Shown: positions 17,348 through 26,355 of the stretch, piece by piece
How positions within the stretch are numbered: position 1 is the stretch's first letter
Layout: each line of letters begins with the position of its first letter
Assembly: GCF_000250675.2 (NCBI RefSeq)
Contig: NC_018681.1
Coordinates: 7,688,001-7,752,000 of the forward strand
From: Nocardia brasiliensis ATCC 700358
GTDB lineage: Bacteria > Actinomycetota > Actinomycetes > Mycobacteriales > Mycobacteriaceae
DNA: 64,000 bases
Reading direction: 5' to 3'
The notes under the pieces: generated by a model
Databases searched by the model: none
The model's input: only the letters and a program-made list of their open reading frames with translations
Told to the model about the DNA's origin: nothing
Made by a program: the position numbers and the translations under genes

Positions 17348-17817
17348 CGCATGCCTTTGATCCGCCGCCCTAGCTCGCGGGTGACCTCACGCTCTGCGGT
17401 GCGCTTCGCCATGTCCTGGCGCTTGTCGTAGTCCTGCTTACCTTTGGCGAGAGCCAGTTCGACTTTCACCTTGCCGTCGGAGAAGTACATGGACAGCGGA
17501 ACCAGCGTCTGGTTGCCTTCCCGCGACTTGCCGACCAGGCGATCGATCTCACGCTTGTGCAGCAACAGCTTCCGCACCCGGCGCGGGGAATGGTTGGTCC
17601 AGGTGCCGTGGCTGAACTCCGGGATGTGCAGCCCGCGCAGCCACACCTCGCCGTTGTCGACCGTCGCGAACGCGTCCACCAGCGAGGCTTTGCCCTCACG
17701 CAGGCTCTTGACCTCGGTACCAACCAGCGCGATCCCGGCCTCGTAGACGTCCAGGATCGTGTAGTTGTGCCGCGCCCGGCGATTGGTCGCGATGACCTTA
17801 CGCCCCTGTTCCTTCAT
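17344..17817 (-). CDS. smpB: SsrA-binding protein SmpB
   Basis: 157 residues from the ATG giving MKEQGRKVIATNRRARHNY; the upstream 19 codons are not part of the family. Hallmarks: NRRARHNYTILDVYEAGIAL, GTEVKSLREGKASLVDAF, the RKLLLHKREIDRL segment and a basic C-terminal tail with LALAKGKQDYDKRQ, which enters the mRNA path of the ribosome. It binds tmRNA and is essential for trans-translation. Co-transcribed with the EamA gene. Confidence 0.97.
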   Translation of the reverse strand: MKEQGRKVIATNRRARHNYTILDVYEAGIALVGTEVKSLREGKASLVDAFATVDNGEVWLRGLHIPEFSHGTWTNHSPRRVRKLLLHKREIDRLVGKSREGNQTLVPLSMYFSDGKVKVELALAKGKQDYDKRQDMAKRTAEREVTRELGRRIKGMR

Positions 17818-17881
17818 AACGATCAACCTTAAGTGACGCGGCAACCCGATTATTCCCAGGTTGTGGCGTGGCACTCAGCGA

Positions 17882-18121
17882 TCAGCCGGCGGGCCGGAAC
17901 AGCACCCAGACCGTGAACAGGGCGATGAAGGCGAGCACGAGCAACACCGTGGAGATCCGGGGTCTGCCCGGGCGGGGCGGTAGTCGGTGCCGCAACCACA
18001 CGCTCTCCACGCTCGGGTCGACGCCGCGGCCGACGACCGGCGGCGCATCGGGGGCCTCGGCGCTCGGAGAGCTGCCGGCCGCGTCGTCGTCCGGGCCATC
18101 ACCGCTAGCCATAGCGAGCAC
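17882..18121 (-). CDS. Small tail-anchored membrane protein, hypothetical
   Basis: 79 residues (or 76 from the second ATG at 18112). An acidic/Pro-rich N-terminal half, a basic segment (WLRHRLPPRPGRPR) and one hydrophobic helix STVLLVLAFIALFTVWVLF ending at the C-terminus, so a likely tail-anchored protein. No family recognised. Same strand as smpB, 64 bp upstream. Confidence 0.55.
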   Translation of the reverse strand: MLAMASGDGPDDDAAGSSPSAEAPDAPPVVGRGVDPSVESVWLRHRLPPRPGRPRISTVLLVLAFIALFTVWVLFRPAG

Positions 18122-18179
18122 GGTAACCCGGACGGCGGCGACACGCCCCGATTACCGCGCGCCGCAACGCAGTTGGTAC

Positions 18180-19256
18180 TCAGGCGAGACGTCGGGCGAA
18201 GACCTCGCGCCCCGCGGCGGTAGCCGGGTCGACGGTGAATACCCGCAGGTCCGTACGGCTTTCGGTGAGATCGAGGACCATGAAGCCGAGCTCGTGATAG
18301 TTCTCGAACAGCGCGGGATGCCCGGCGCGCGGCGTGATCGCGGGTTCGGCGCCGACGGTTTTGGCGGCCGCGCCGGACACGATTTGGCGGGTGCCTTTGG
18401 AGCCGATGGTCGGCTCGAGCACCTGCAGCGAATGGTCGTGGCCGGACAGCAGGTACTGGCAGGTGCCGAGCACGTGATCTTCGAAGAACCGCTTCACGTG
18501 GACGCCGTTGATCGGTTCGATCGGCAGGTTCTCGTAGTTTCCGGCGTCGCCGTGCGGCCCGTTGTTGAGGTACGGGTGGTGCGTGCAGGCGATCTTCCAG
18601 GTGGCGGTCGACTCGGCGAGCGCCCGGTCCAACCAGGCGCGCTGCTCGTTCATGAACTGGCCGTCGACAGCCCAGTAGGGCGAGAGGATCGGCGGCACGT
18701 AGGCGGCGATGGGGTTGAGGTCGAGGACGAAGAACTCTACGACCGGGTTCTGCTCCGGCACCCGGACCGAGTAGTACCGGCTGGGCATCCACCAGCGTGG
18801 CGAGTTGGCGTGGTACTCGACCTCGTGATTGCCGCGGAGCAGCCACCCACCGTCGCCGGGCAGCACGGAACTGGTGTCGTGGTTGCCGAGCACCATCAAC
18901 CACGGGAAATCCAGTCCCGCGTTGGGGTTTTCGAATTTGTCCGCGAACTGGTGGTCGGTGCCGCTGTTCGGGCCGCTCTCGTAGATGTTGTCGCCGAGGC
19001 CGAGCGCCAGCGACACGGGTTCACGGCGGTGGAACTCCCGCATCGCGTCGGCGACCGCCCACTGCGTGCGGGTTCCGGTGCCCGCGTCGCCGGTCACCAG
19101 CACCCGCAGCCTGCGCTCGGTCGGAAAGTCGAACTTGGTGACCCCGGGCGCGACCGGTACCGCCTGCGCGGGCGACAGGCCGACCAGCGACGCACCCGCC
19201 GCGACGCCCGCCGCACCGGCCAGGAAACCCCGGCGGCCAAAGTTGTTGTCAGGCAT
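18180..19256 (-). CDS. Tat-exported metallophosphoesterase (purple acid phosphatase-like)
   Basis: 358 residues from MPDNNFGRRGFLAG. The N-terminus has the twin-arginine signal GRRGFLAGAAGVAAGASLVG with an AQA-type cleavage site near residue 32. Calcineurin-like metal motifs follow: VTGDAGTGTR, LGLGDNIYESG, VLGNHDTSS, CTHHPYLNNGPHGD and SGHDHSLQ. Likely an exported acid phosphatase or phosphodiesterase releasing phosphate. It is downstream (99 bp) of an alkaline phosphatase gene on the same strand, which suggests a phosphate-scavenging pair. Confidence 0.88.
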   Translation of the reverse strand: MPDNNFGRRGFLAGAAGVAAGASLVGLSPAQAVPVAPGVTKFDFPTERRLRVLVTGDAGTGTRTQWAVADAMREFHRREPVSLALGLGDNIYESGPNSGTDHQFADKFENPNAGLDFPWLMVLGNHDTSSVLPGDGGWLLRGNHEVEYHANSPRWWMPSRYYSVRVPEQNPVVEFFVLDLNPIAAYVPPILSPYWAVDGQFMNEQRAWLDRALAESTATWKIACTHHPYLNNGPHGDAGNYENLPIEPINGVHVKRFFEDHVLGTCQYLLSGHDHSLQVLEPTIGSKGTRQIVSGAAAKTVGAEPAITPRAGHPALFENYHELGFMVLDLTESRTDLRVFTVDPATAAGREVFARRLA

Positions 19257-19355
19257 CTGAAATCCTCCACGATCCGGCGCCCTGCCCGGCACCCATCTTC
19301 GCCCATCGGGGCGGGTTCGGCGATGCCGGGCGGGACGAACCGGAACCGTGTCGCC

Positions 19356-20846
19356 TTACTTCGCCGCGACGACCGGCTTCTTGCTGCGATCCAAGCCGAG
19401 CGCGTCGGAGATGGTGAAGAACATGTCCGTTTGATCGGTCAGGCCGACCACGTTCGCGGCGCGCGGGCCGTAGGCCGCGATGCGCAGCTGGGTGCCGGTG
19501 TGCTCCTGCGAACCAGCGACATCGGAGGTGCCGTACGAGACGCCGATCTCGGCGCCGTCCTTGGTGACGACCTTGCTGGTCAACGCCGGGGATTTGGTCT
19601 CGAGCGGAACGATCTGGCTGCTGTGCGCGTGATCGGCGGTGACGATCACCAGGGTGTTGCCGTCGTTCTTCGCGAATTCGAGCGCGGCCTGCACGGCCTC
19701 GTCCAGGTCGACGGTCTCACCGATCTGACCGCACGGGTTGGCGGCATGGTCCTGCTTGTCGATGGACGCGCCTTCGACCTGGAGGAAGAAGCCGTCCTTG
19801 CGATCCTTGAGCAGGTCGATCGCTTTACGCGTCATGCTCGCCAGGTCGGGCACGGTGGCCGCGCGCTCTGGGTTCGGCCGGCAGGTCTGGGCGGGCAGGC
19901 TCAGTCCGTTCGGGACCGCGGTGTCGCCGGCCCACCGGATCGGCATGTTGCCGGGCGAGAACAGGCCGAGCACCGGCGCGTCCTGGTCCGCCTTGGTGAC
20001 GCCGTCGAGACCGGCCTTGTCCGAGACCAGGTTGTAGCCCCGGGCCTTGGCCTGGTCCCGCAGGGTCTGGCCCTGCCACTGGCCCGCGACCGCCTTCTGC
20101 TCGAAGCTCTTCGCGCCGCCACCCAGGGTGACGTCGGCGCGGGTGTTCAGCAACTGCTCGCTGATCGAGCCCAGACCGCCGTTCTCCAGCGCGTTGGTCG
20201 GGCACTTCGCCGTGGTCTCTTCGGGGCCGTAGCACTTGCGCTCGGTGACGTGCGCGGCCTGCACGGCCGGGGTGGCGTCCTGGATCTCGGCGGTGCTGAC
20301 GTTGCCGGTGGCTTTGCCGTTCGCCTTGGCGATCTCGGTCAGGTTGGTCTGCGGTTCACCCGCGAGGTTCACGCTGATCGCGCCGTTGTAGGTCTTCGTG
20401 CCGGTCGCCCAGGCGCTGGCGCTGGCCGCGGACTCGGTGACGTAGTCCGGCTTGCCGGTCTTCTTGTCCAGTGAGTAGTGCGTGTAGGAGCCGGTGAGCG
20501 GCAGCGCGTCGATGCCCTTGAAGTACCCGCCCGCACCCTCGGCGACATTGCGCGCGAGCGTGATCTCGGAGTCGCCCATGCCGTCGCCGATCAGCAGGAT
20601 GACGTTCTTGGCCTGGTTGCCGTTGAGCGAGGCACGCAGGGCCTCGGTGCGATCGCCGGTGGTCCGGCGGGCGCCGCCGTTGTCGCTTAGCGTCCCTTGG
20701 GCTTTGGGGCTGATGAGCTCGCCGTTGCCCTGCTTCGTGGAGTCGGAGGATCCGCAGGCGGCCAGGACTCCGACGAGAACGGCGGCGCCCATGACTGCGC
20801 CCGCACGGAACCGGCGGGGCAGGGAACGCGACGAGACAGGGGGCAT
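19356..20846 (-). CDS. Alkaline phosphatase, lipoprotein
   Basis: 496 residues from the ATG giving MPPVSSRSL, chosen because GGAG lies nine bases upstream; two in-frame ATGs further up lack this. The signal peptide ends in a lipobox VLAACGSS (Cys about 31), so it is membrane-tethered outside. PhoA-type motifs: ILLIGDGMGDSE (metal Asp), TESAASASAWATGTKTY (nucleophile Ser about 139), EGASIDKQDHAANPCG and VIVTADHAHSS. It hydrolyses phosphate monoesters outside the cell. A 15-bp-spaced direct repeat upstream may be a Pho-type regulatory site. Confidence 0.92.
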   Translation of the reverse strand: MPPVSSRSLPRRFRAGAVMGAAVLVGVLAACGSSDSTKQGNGELISPKAQGTLSDNGGARRTTGDRTEALRASLNGNQAKNVILLIGDGMGDSEITLARNVAEGAGGYFKGIDALPLTGSYTHYSLDKKTGKPDYVTESAASASAWATGTKTYNGAISVNLAGEPQTNLTEIAKANGKATGNVSTAEIQDATPAVQAAHVTERKCYGPEETTAKCPTNALENGGLGSISEQLLNTRADVTLGGGAKSFEQKAVAGQWQGQTLRDQAKARGYNLVSDKAGLDGVTKADQDAPVLGLFSPGNMPIRWAGDTAVPNGLSLPAQTCRPNPERAATVPDLASMTRKAIDLLKDRKDGFFLQVEGASIDKQDHAANPCGQIGETVDLDEAVQAALEFAKNDGNTLVIVTADHAHSSQIVPLETKSPALTSKVVTKDGAEIGVSYGTSDVAGSQEHTGTQLRIAAYGPRAANVVGLTDQTDMFFTISDALGLDRSKKPVVAAK

Positions 20847-20926
20847 GAGCGAAAACTCCATTGTTCGTAGAGACATGGGATGTGCGGAGCTTTACGAGGT
20901 CTTCTGAACAAAAAGGGCACAACGGG

Positions 20927-20949
20927 CAACCGCTCCGTTACCAACCGCT
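20927..20949 (-). promoter_or_regulatory. Possible Pho-type direct repeat upstream of alkaline phosphatase
   Basis: On the minus strand AGCGGTTG occurs twice, 15 bp apart (complement of 20942-20949 and 20927-20934), about 80-100 bp before the phosphatase start. Direct repeats are the usual site form of PhoP/RegX3 regulators, but the sequence is not a clean match to a consensus I can quote. Confidence 0.3.
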
Positions 20950-21078
20950 GTCTTATACGCATGTCCGCATACCTCGACACGCCGCGCCGCACACGAATAC
21001 CGCTGTCACACAGGGAGTTTCCCGCGAGCCCGAGCCGTGATCAGGCCCGCGGGACACATGCCGGGAAGGTGCAGAATG

Positions 21079-22959
21079 TCACTCTCCGGCCAGTACTTCG
21101 AGCACCCCTTCGCCATACTTGGCCAGCTTGTTCTCGCCGACGCCGCCCACGGTCCCGAGTTCGGCCAGGCTCGACGGTTTGCGCGCCGCGATCTCGCGCA
21201 GCGTGGCGTCGTGGAACACGACATAGGCCGGGACGCCCTGCTCCTTGGCGGTCGCCGCCCGCCATTCCCGCAGCCGCTCGAATACCGGCACATCCGTAGG
21301 CGCCATATCGACCGCGGCCTTACCCGCTTTCGCGGCACGGGCCGGTTTGGTGACCCGCTCCGGTTCGCGACGCAGCAGCACCTGACGTCCGTCGAACAGC
21401 ACCTCGTTGCTCGCCTCGGTCAGCGTCAGCACGCCGTAGTCGCCGTGCACGGCGAGCAGCCCACCCGCGAGCAATTGCCGCACCACGCCACGCCATTCGA
21501 TATCACGGAGATCGGTGCCGATCCCGAACACCTTCAGCTCGTGGTGATCGTGTTGCAGCACCTTGGGATTCTTCTTGCCGAGCAGGATGTCGACGATATG
21601 GCCCGCACCAAAGCTCTGGCCGCGTTCGCGCTTCAGCCGCAGCACCGTGGACAGAAGCTTCTGCGCCGGCACGGTGCCGTCCCAGGATTCCGGCGGCGTG
21701 AGGCAGGTGTCGCAGTTGCCGCACGAAGCGCCCGGCTGATCGAAGTAGTTGAGCAGCTGCACCCGTCGGCAGCTGACCGTCTCGCACAGCGCGAGCATCG
21801 CGTCCAGATGCAGTTGCAATTGCCGCCGGTGCGCGGCGTCGCCCTCGGACGAATCGATCATCTTGCGTTGCTGCACAACATCGTTGAGGCCGTACACCAT
21901 CCACGCCGTCGACGGCAGTCCGTCGCGGCCCGCGCGACCGGTCTCCTGGTAGTAGCCCTCGACCGATTTCGGCAGGTCCAGGTGCGCGACGAAGCGCACA
22001 TCCGGTTTGTCGATACCCATGCCGAACGCGATGGTGGCGACCACGACCAGGCCGTCCTCGCGCAGGAAGCGCGCCTGGTTCTGCGCGCGGGTGCGGTTGT
22101 CCAGTCCGGCGTGATACGGCACCGCGCGAATACCGTTCTCGGTGAGGAAGGCAGCGGTCTTCTCCACGGAATTGCGCGACAGGCAGTAGACGATGCCTGC
22201 GTCGCCCGCGTGTTCGGTGTTGATGAACTCCAGCAGCTGCCGATCCGGCTTGTTCTTCGGTTCGATCCGGTACTGGATATTCGGCCGGTCGAAGCTGGCG
22301 ACGAACCGGCGGGCGGAGCCGAGGTCCAGGCGCTGCACGATCTCGTCCCGGGTCCTGCCGGTGGCGGTCGCGGTCAGCGCGATGCGCGGCACATCCGGCC
22401 AGCGCTCGTGCAGCACCGACAATGCGAGGTAGTCGGGCCGGAAGTCGTGGCCCCACTGCGAGACACAGTGCGCCTCGTCGATGGCGAACAGCGCGACCTT
22501 GCCCCGATCGAACAGCTGCGCCGTCGATTCCAAGCGCAATCGCTCCGGTGCCAGGTACAGCAGGTCGAGTTCGCCCGCGACGAACTGTGCCTCCACCGTG
22601 CGACGCTCGTCCGGGTACTGGGTCGAGTTCAAGAATCCGGCGCGCACGCCGAGCGCGCTGAGCGCGTCCACCTGATCCTGCATCAGCGCGATCAGCGGTG
22701 AGATCACCACACCGACACCCGGACGCACCAGCGCCGGGACCTGATAGCAGAGCGACTTGCCGCCGCCGGTCGGCATGAGCACCAGCGCGTCACCACCCGC
22801 GACCACGTGTTCCACGATCTCGCGCTGATCGCCGCGGAAGCTGTCGTAACCGAAGACCCGGCGTAGAACCTCTTGCGCCGCACCGGATCCCGCGTCCACA
22901 CCGGGTTCGGTGTCGGTCGCCACGGCCGCGAATGCATCGGGGGGAGTCACCCGGCCCAT
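21079..22959 (-). CDS. recQ: ATP-dependent DNA helicase RecQ
   Basis: 626 residues from MGRVTPPD. SF2 helicase core: FRGDQREIVEHVVAGGDALVLMPTGGGKSLCYQVPAL includes the Q motif and Walker A; IDEAHCVSQWGHDFRPDY is the DExH box; QETGRAGRDGLPS is motif VI. The RQC zinc site is CRRVQLLNYFDQPGASCGNCDTC (broken here by distance: Cys about 372, 387, 390, 393). An HRDC domain fills the last 80 residues. It unwinds recombination and replication intermediates with 3'-5' polarity. Confidence 0.95.
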   Translation of the reverse strand: MGRVTPPDAFAAVATDTEPGVDAGSGAAQEVLRRVFGYDSFRGDQREIVEHVVAGGDALVLMPTGGGKSLCYQVPALVRPGVGVVISPLIALMQDQVDALSALGVRAGFLNSTQYPDERRTVEAQFVAGELDLLYLAPERLRLESTAQLFDRGKVALFAIDEAHCVSQWGHDFRPDYLALSVLHERWPDVPRIALTATATGRTRDEIVQRLDLGSARRFVASFDRPNIQYRIEPKNKPDRQLLEFINTEHAGDAGIVYCLSRNSVEKTAAFLTENGIRAVPYHAGLDNRTRAQNQARFLREDGLVVVATIAFGMGIDKPDVRFVAHLDLPKSVEGYYQETGRAGRDGLPSTAWMVYGLNDVVQQRKMIDSSEGDAAHRRQLQLHLDAMLALCETVSCRRVQLLNYFDQPGASCGNCDTCLTPPESWDGTVPAQKLLSTVLRLKRERGQSFGAGHIVDILLGKKNPKVLQHDHHELKVFGIGTDLRDIEWRGVVRQLLAGGLLAVHGDYGVLTLTEASNEVLFDGRQVLLRREPERVTKPARAAKAGKAAVDMAPTDVPVFERLREWRAATAKEQGVPAYVVFHDATLREIAARKPSSLAELGTVGGVGENKLAKYGEGVLEVLAGE

Positions 22960-23146
22960 CCTACGAGTGCCCGCGCACGGCGCCACCGGTACGTCGACAG
23001 ATTCCGCAGCTCGGCTCTCGATTACTCCACATGGGGACAAACCACAATCCCACGTCTCCGGTCCACTGCCCTGACCTGCGACCGCGCCGAATCACGTGGA
23101 ATTCGCCGGGAGGAGCCGCCGACCGGCCCCTGTTAGGTTGGCGCAC

Positions 23147-24118
23147 ATGGCAATAGGGCTGGGGAGCAACCGGATCAGGACCGCCGTCCTCGCGGTCGCA
23201 GTCGCGGCGGGGCTCGCCGTGGCCACGCCGACCGCGGCCGCGGCGCCGACGACAACGCCACAGTGTGCGGACGGCTGGCAGGCGAGCACCGTGGTCGAGG
23301 GCGTGGGCAATCTGGAGAATCTCGACTCCGACGGCGCGGGCGGCTTCTATGTCACCGGCATCGTCGATGGGTTCCTCGCCCATATCGACAGCGCCGGCCG
23401 TTTCGAGAAGCTGCTCACCGGACTGGACTTCCCCGCGGGGGTGCGGGTCGCGGGGCCGTACGTCTACTTCCTCACCGGCGACGGACTCACCGCCGCACCG
23501 GGCACGCTACAGCGCTACGAGATCGCGACCGGCGCGGTGACCGTGTTGCTCACCGGGCTGAACGGCCCGAACGGCCTGCTGCTGCTACCCGACGGCGATC
23601 TGCTCTTCACCACCATCGGCGTGCGCGCGCCGCAGACCGGCATCGGCCGCTACCGTCCCTCGACCGGCGAATACACCCGAACCTGGTCCAGCCTGCCGCT
23701 CACCAACGGGCTCGCGCTGGCGCCGGACGGGCGGTCGATCTACACCGACAACCTGACCATGCGGATCTTCCGCGTTCCGCTGGACGCGCCGGAAAGTCCG
23801 GTCGCAATCGCCGGAATTCCGAATCTGGTCACCCTTCCCGACGATATGGAAGCCACCCGCTCGGACACCCTGTTCGTCGCCGACCATGCCTTCGGCGCGA
23901 TCAACAAGGTGGATCCCAGCACCGGCGCGGCCTGCGCGATCATCACCGGACTGATCAAACCGGACTCGACGCGTAACCCGCCCGACGGCACCACCTCCGT
24001 CCGGATCGCGCCCGACGGCGACTCGTGGGCGCTGTACCTCACCGCGATGGACGGCACCCTGCGCCGCCTGCGCCCGCCGGCCGATATCGACCTCACCCCC
24101 GCAACACCCACGCGGTAG
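23147..24118 (+). CDS. Secreted SMP-30/gluconolactonase-like beta-propeller protein
   Basis: 323 residues from ATG 23147. The signal peptide is NRIRTAVLAVAVAAGLAV with a probable cut after AAAAPT (about residue 32). The rest shows repeating blade-like segments (NLENLDSDGAGGFYVTGIV, FPAGVRVAGPYVYFLTGDG, GPNGLLLLPDGDLLFTT, LTNGLALAPDGRSIYTDN) typical of six-bladed SMP-30 or NHL propellers. Enzymatic activity uncertain; secreted members may be lactonases or binding proteins. Confidence 0.78.
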   Translation: MAIGLGSNRIRTAVLAVAVAAGLAVATPTAAAAPTTTPQCADGWQASTVVEGVGNLENLDSDGAGGFYVTGIVDGFLAHIDSAGRFEKLLTGLDFPAGVRVAGPYVYFLTGDGLTAAPGTLQRYEIATGAVTVLLTGLNGPNGLLLLPDGDLLFTTIGVRAPQTGIGRYRPSTGEYTRTWSSLPLTNGLALAPDGRSIYTDNLTMRIFRVPLDAPESPVAIAGIPNLVTLPDDMEATRSDTLFVADHAFGAINKVDPSTGAACAIITGLIKPDSTRNPPDGTTSVRIAPDGDSWALYLTAMDGTLRRLRPPADIDLTPATPTR

Positions 24119-24158
24119 AACAGATGTGCAGCACGCCGCAGTTCGGAAAGGAAGCAGC

Positions 24159-24686
24159 ATGCCGGAACCCGCTCCCATGATCGCGGCCACCCGCGCCGAC
24201 GCCGAAGACATCGCGCACCTGCGGGATCGACTGGCCCGGTGGATGGTGGACAACGGCATCGACCAGTGGCATCCGGGCGAATATCCCGCCGAACTCGTCG
24301 CCGCCGAGACGGACCGGGGCGAATGGTTCGTCTGGCGCGACGACACGGGAACCCTGCTCGCCACGGTCCGCCTCGTGTGGCGTGATCCGGATTTCTGGGG
24401 CGCGGACGACGACACCGAGGCCGGCTACATCCACGGCCTCATGGTCGCGCCGGAACAGCGCGGTCGCGAACTCGGCAGCCGGATCATCCAGTTCTGCACC
24501 GACTACACCCTCGACCAGGGCATCACCCTGCAGCGCCTCGACACCGCCGCCAACAACCCGGTGCTCCGGAAGTACTACACCGCACAGGGTTTCACCGAAC
24601 TCCGCGAGGTCCCGCTCCCGGCCCACTTCCACGGCAACATCAACGTCGTCCTGATGGAGCGCCTACTGATCCCCGCCGACGCCTGA
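24159..24686 (+). CDS. GNAT family N-acetyltransferase
   Basis: 175 residues, start chosen at the ATG after GGAAAGGAAG. The acetyl-CoA motif A is IHGLMVAPEQRGRELGSRIIQFC (about residues 95-117), followed by NNPVLRKYYTAQGFTE, the typical motif B region. Substrate unknown. It follows the secreted propeller gene by 40 bp and is convergent with hisN. Confidence 0.85.
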   Translation: MPEPAPMIAATRADAEDIAHLRDRLARWMVDNGIDQWHPGEYPAELVAAETDRGEWFVWRDDTGTLLATVRLVWRDPDFWGADDDTEAGYIHGLMVAPEQRGRELGSRIIQFCTDYTLDQGITLQRLDTAANNPVLRKYYTAQGFTELREVPLPAHFHGNINVVLMERLLIPADA

Positions 24687-24717
24687 CGACGGATCTGCCG
24701 GAAACAGCTCAGGCCGA

Positions 24718-25503
24718 TCAGGCCCGCAAGCGGCTGAGTGTCTCGTCGTGCAGCAGAGCGTTGGTGGCGATCGCGTCGCCGCCGTGCGGGCCCGGGGTGC
24801 CATCGAGTGCGGTGAAGCGGCCGCCGGCTTCGCGGACGAGGATGTCGAGGGCGGCCAGATCCCACAGGGAGACTTCGGGTTCGGTGGCGATGTCGACGGC
24901 GCCCTCGGCGAGCAGGCAGTAGGTGAAGAAGTCGCCGTAGCCGCGGACGCGCCACACGGCGTCGGTGAGGGCGAGGAACTTGTCCCGCAGGCCGCGTTCC
25001 TGCCAGCCGGACAGGCTGGAGAAGGCGAGGCTGGCGGCATCGAGTTCGCCGACCGCGGACACCGCGATCGGTGTCGGCGCCGCAGTGTCGACGCGATGCC
25101 AGGCGCCCGCGCCCGCCGCCGCCCACCAGCGCCGGGACAGCGCGGGCGCGCTCACCACGCCGACCACCGGGACACCGTCGTCCAGCAGCGAGATCAAGGT
25201 GGCCCAGATCGGCACCCCGCGGACGAAGTTCTTGGTGCCGTCGATCGGGTCGATCACCCACTGCCGGCCCTCGAATTCGACGTCGCCGCCGAACTCCTCC
25301 CCCAGCACCGCATCGCCCGGCCGCTGCTCACCCAGCACCTGACGGATCGCCTTCTCCACCGCCAGATCCGCGTCCGACACCGGCGTCAGATCCGGCTTGG
25401 CGTCCACCCGCAGGTCGAGCGCGCCGAACCGCGCCCGGGTGATCGCGTCGGCCTCGTCCGCCAACCGCAGGGCGAGTTCCAGGTCCGAGGAGTAGTCAGC
25501 CAC
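24718..25503 (-). CDS. hisN: Histidinol-phosphatase, inositol monophosphatase type
   Basis: 261 residues. Motifs of the inositol-phosphatase-like fold: VLGEEFGG (metal Glu about 68), WVIDPIDGTKNFVRGVPIW (metal Asp residues about 84-87) and SLWDLAALDILVREAGG (third metal Asp about 207). NFVRG in place of NFxxG of inositol phosphatases is what I associate with the actinobacterial histidinol-phosphatase HisN, which does the penultimate-but-one step of histidine synthesis. hisN is also near prfB and fadE genes in M. tuberculosis as I recall, which supports the name. Confidence 0.85.
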   Translation of the reverse strand: MADYSSDLELALRLADEADAITRARFGALDLRVDAKPDLTPVSDADLAVEKAIRQVLGEQRPGDAVLGEEFGGDVEFEGRQWVIDPIDGTKNFVRGVPIWATLISLLDDGVPVVGVVSAPALSRRWWAAAGAGAWHRVDTAAPTPIAVSAVGELDAASLAFSSLSGWQERGLRDKFLALTDAVWRVRGYGDFFTYCLLAEGAVDIATEPEVSLWDLAALDILVREAGGRFTALDGTPGPHGGDAIATNALLHDETLSRLRA

Positions 25504-25624
25504 GCACGCACCCTATCGGTCCCGGCATCGAGCGGGACGACCGCGCGGGCGAGTTGTGCGTCGTCGACGTGGGTTCGCGCCTCGATCCACCGCCGAGCCC
25601 GCACCGGACACGGCCGGGAAAGGC

Positions 25625-26212
25625 TCACGCCACCGTGACGGCGCGAGCCGCGCTCAACGCCTCGGCCCACCAGTGCAGTTGGTCGAGCAGGGCCTGGGCG
25701 GCCGCGGCGGGCTCTTCGGGATCGCGCAGCTTGCCCTGCTCGTCGAACAGCAGGTAATAACGCGGGAACGAGACGTAGTTGCGCACCGTGTGCGCGTTGA
25801 GCTCGTTGAAGATCTGCCGCAGGTGCTCGATCGCGAGCAGCCCGCCGCTCAGACCGCTGTACCCGACGAATCCGATTGCCTTGCTGTCCCATTGGGTGAA
25901 ATGCCAGTCGATCGCCGCCTTCAGCGCCGCGGGGATGCTGCGGTTATAGTCGGGCGTGACGATCACGAACGCGTCGGCCTCGGTCAGCCGCCGGGTGAGT
26001 TCCGTCATGCCTGCCGGACGTTCGGGATTCGGGTCCATCGCGGGCGGCACCTCGGGCAGCGCCAGCGGAACATGAGCTTCGGCCAGGTCGATCACGTCCA
26101 CCTCGAACGCCCCGTGATTCCTGGCGTGCTCGGTGAACCATTCCGCGACAACGGGTCCGAACCGTCCCTCCCGGACACTGCCGATGATCACCGCGAGTTT
26201 CAAAGCCGACAT
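25625..26212 (-). CDS. NADPH-dependent FMN reductase family protein
   Basis: 195 residues from MSALKLAVIIGSVREGRFGP, the flavodoxin-like FMN phosphate loop (GSxRxGR). FVIVTPDYNRSIPAALKAAIDW (about 85-106) is the second hallmark, and IGFVGYSGLSGG (about 116-127) the third. Such enzymes reduce flavin, quinones or azo compounds with NADPH. Divergent from the XRE regulator gene 143 bp away, which may control it. Confidence 0.88.
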   Translation of the reverse strand: MSALKLAVIIGSVREGRFGPVVAEWFTEHARNHGAFEVDVIDLAEAHVPLALPEVPPAMDPNPERPAGMTELTRRLTEADAFVIVTPDYNRSIPAALKAAIDWHFTQWDSKAIGFVGYSGLSGGLLAIEHLRQIFNELNAHTVRNYVSFPRYYLLFDEQGKLRDPEEPAAAAQALLDQLHWWAEALSAARAVTVA

Positions 26213-26355
26213 CAGTTTTCTCCTCCACTGTCGCGGTGACCGTCCGATCGCCGCACAGATCAATCTGCTGGCCGCCGCGAAGACGAGGGAGACCGTCGTG
26301 AGAGTGGTAGTGGCAGGGACACCCTCGGCGGGTGACCGCTTGTTACGTTCGACAG

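Noticed and set aside
17868..20474. 868-codon open frame on the plus strand
   Set aside because: It lies opposite the two phosphatase genes and is a by-product of high GC; the translation is Arg/Gly/Val-rich with no domain.
21037..22701. 554-codon open frame on the plus strand
   Set aside because: Opposite recQ, which has all helicase motifs.
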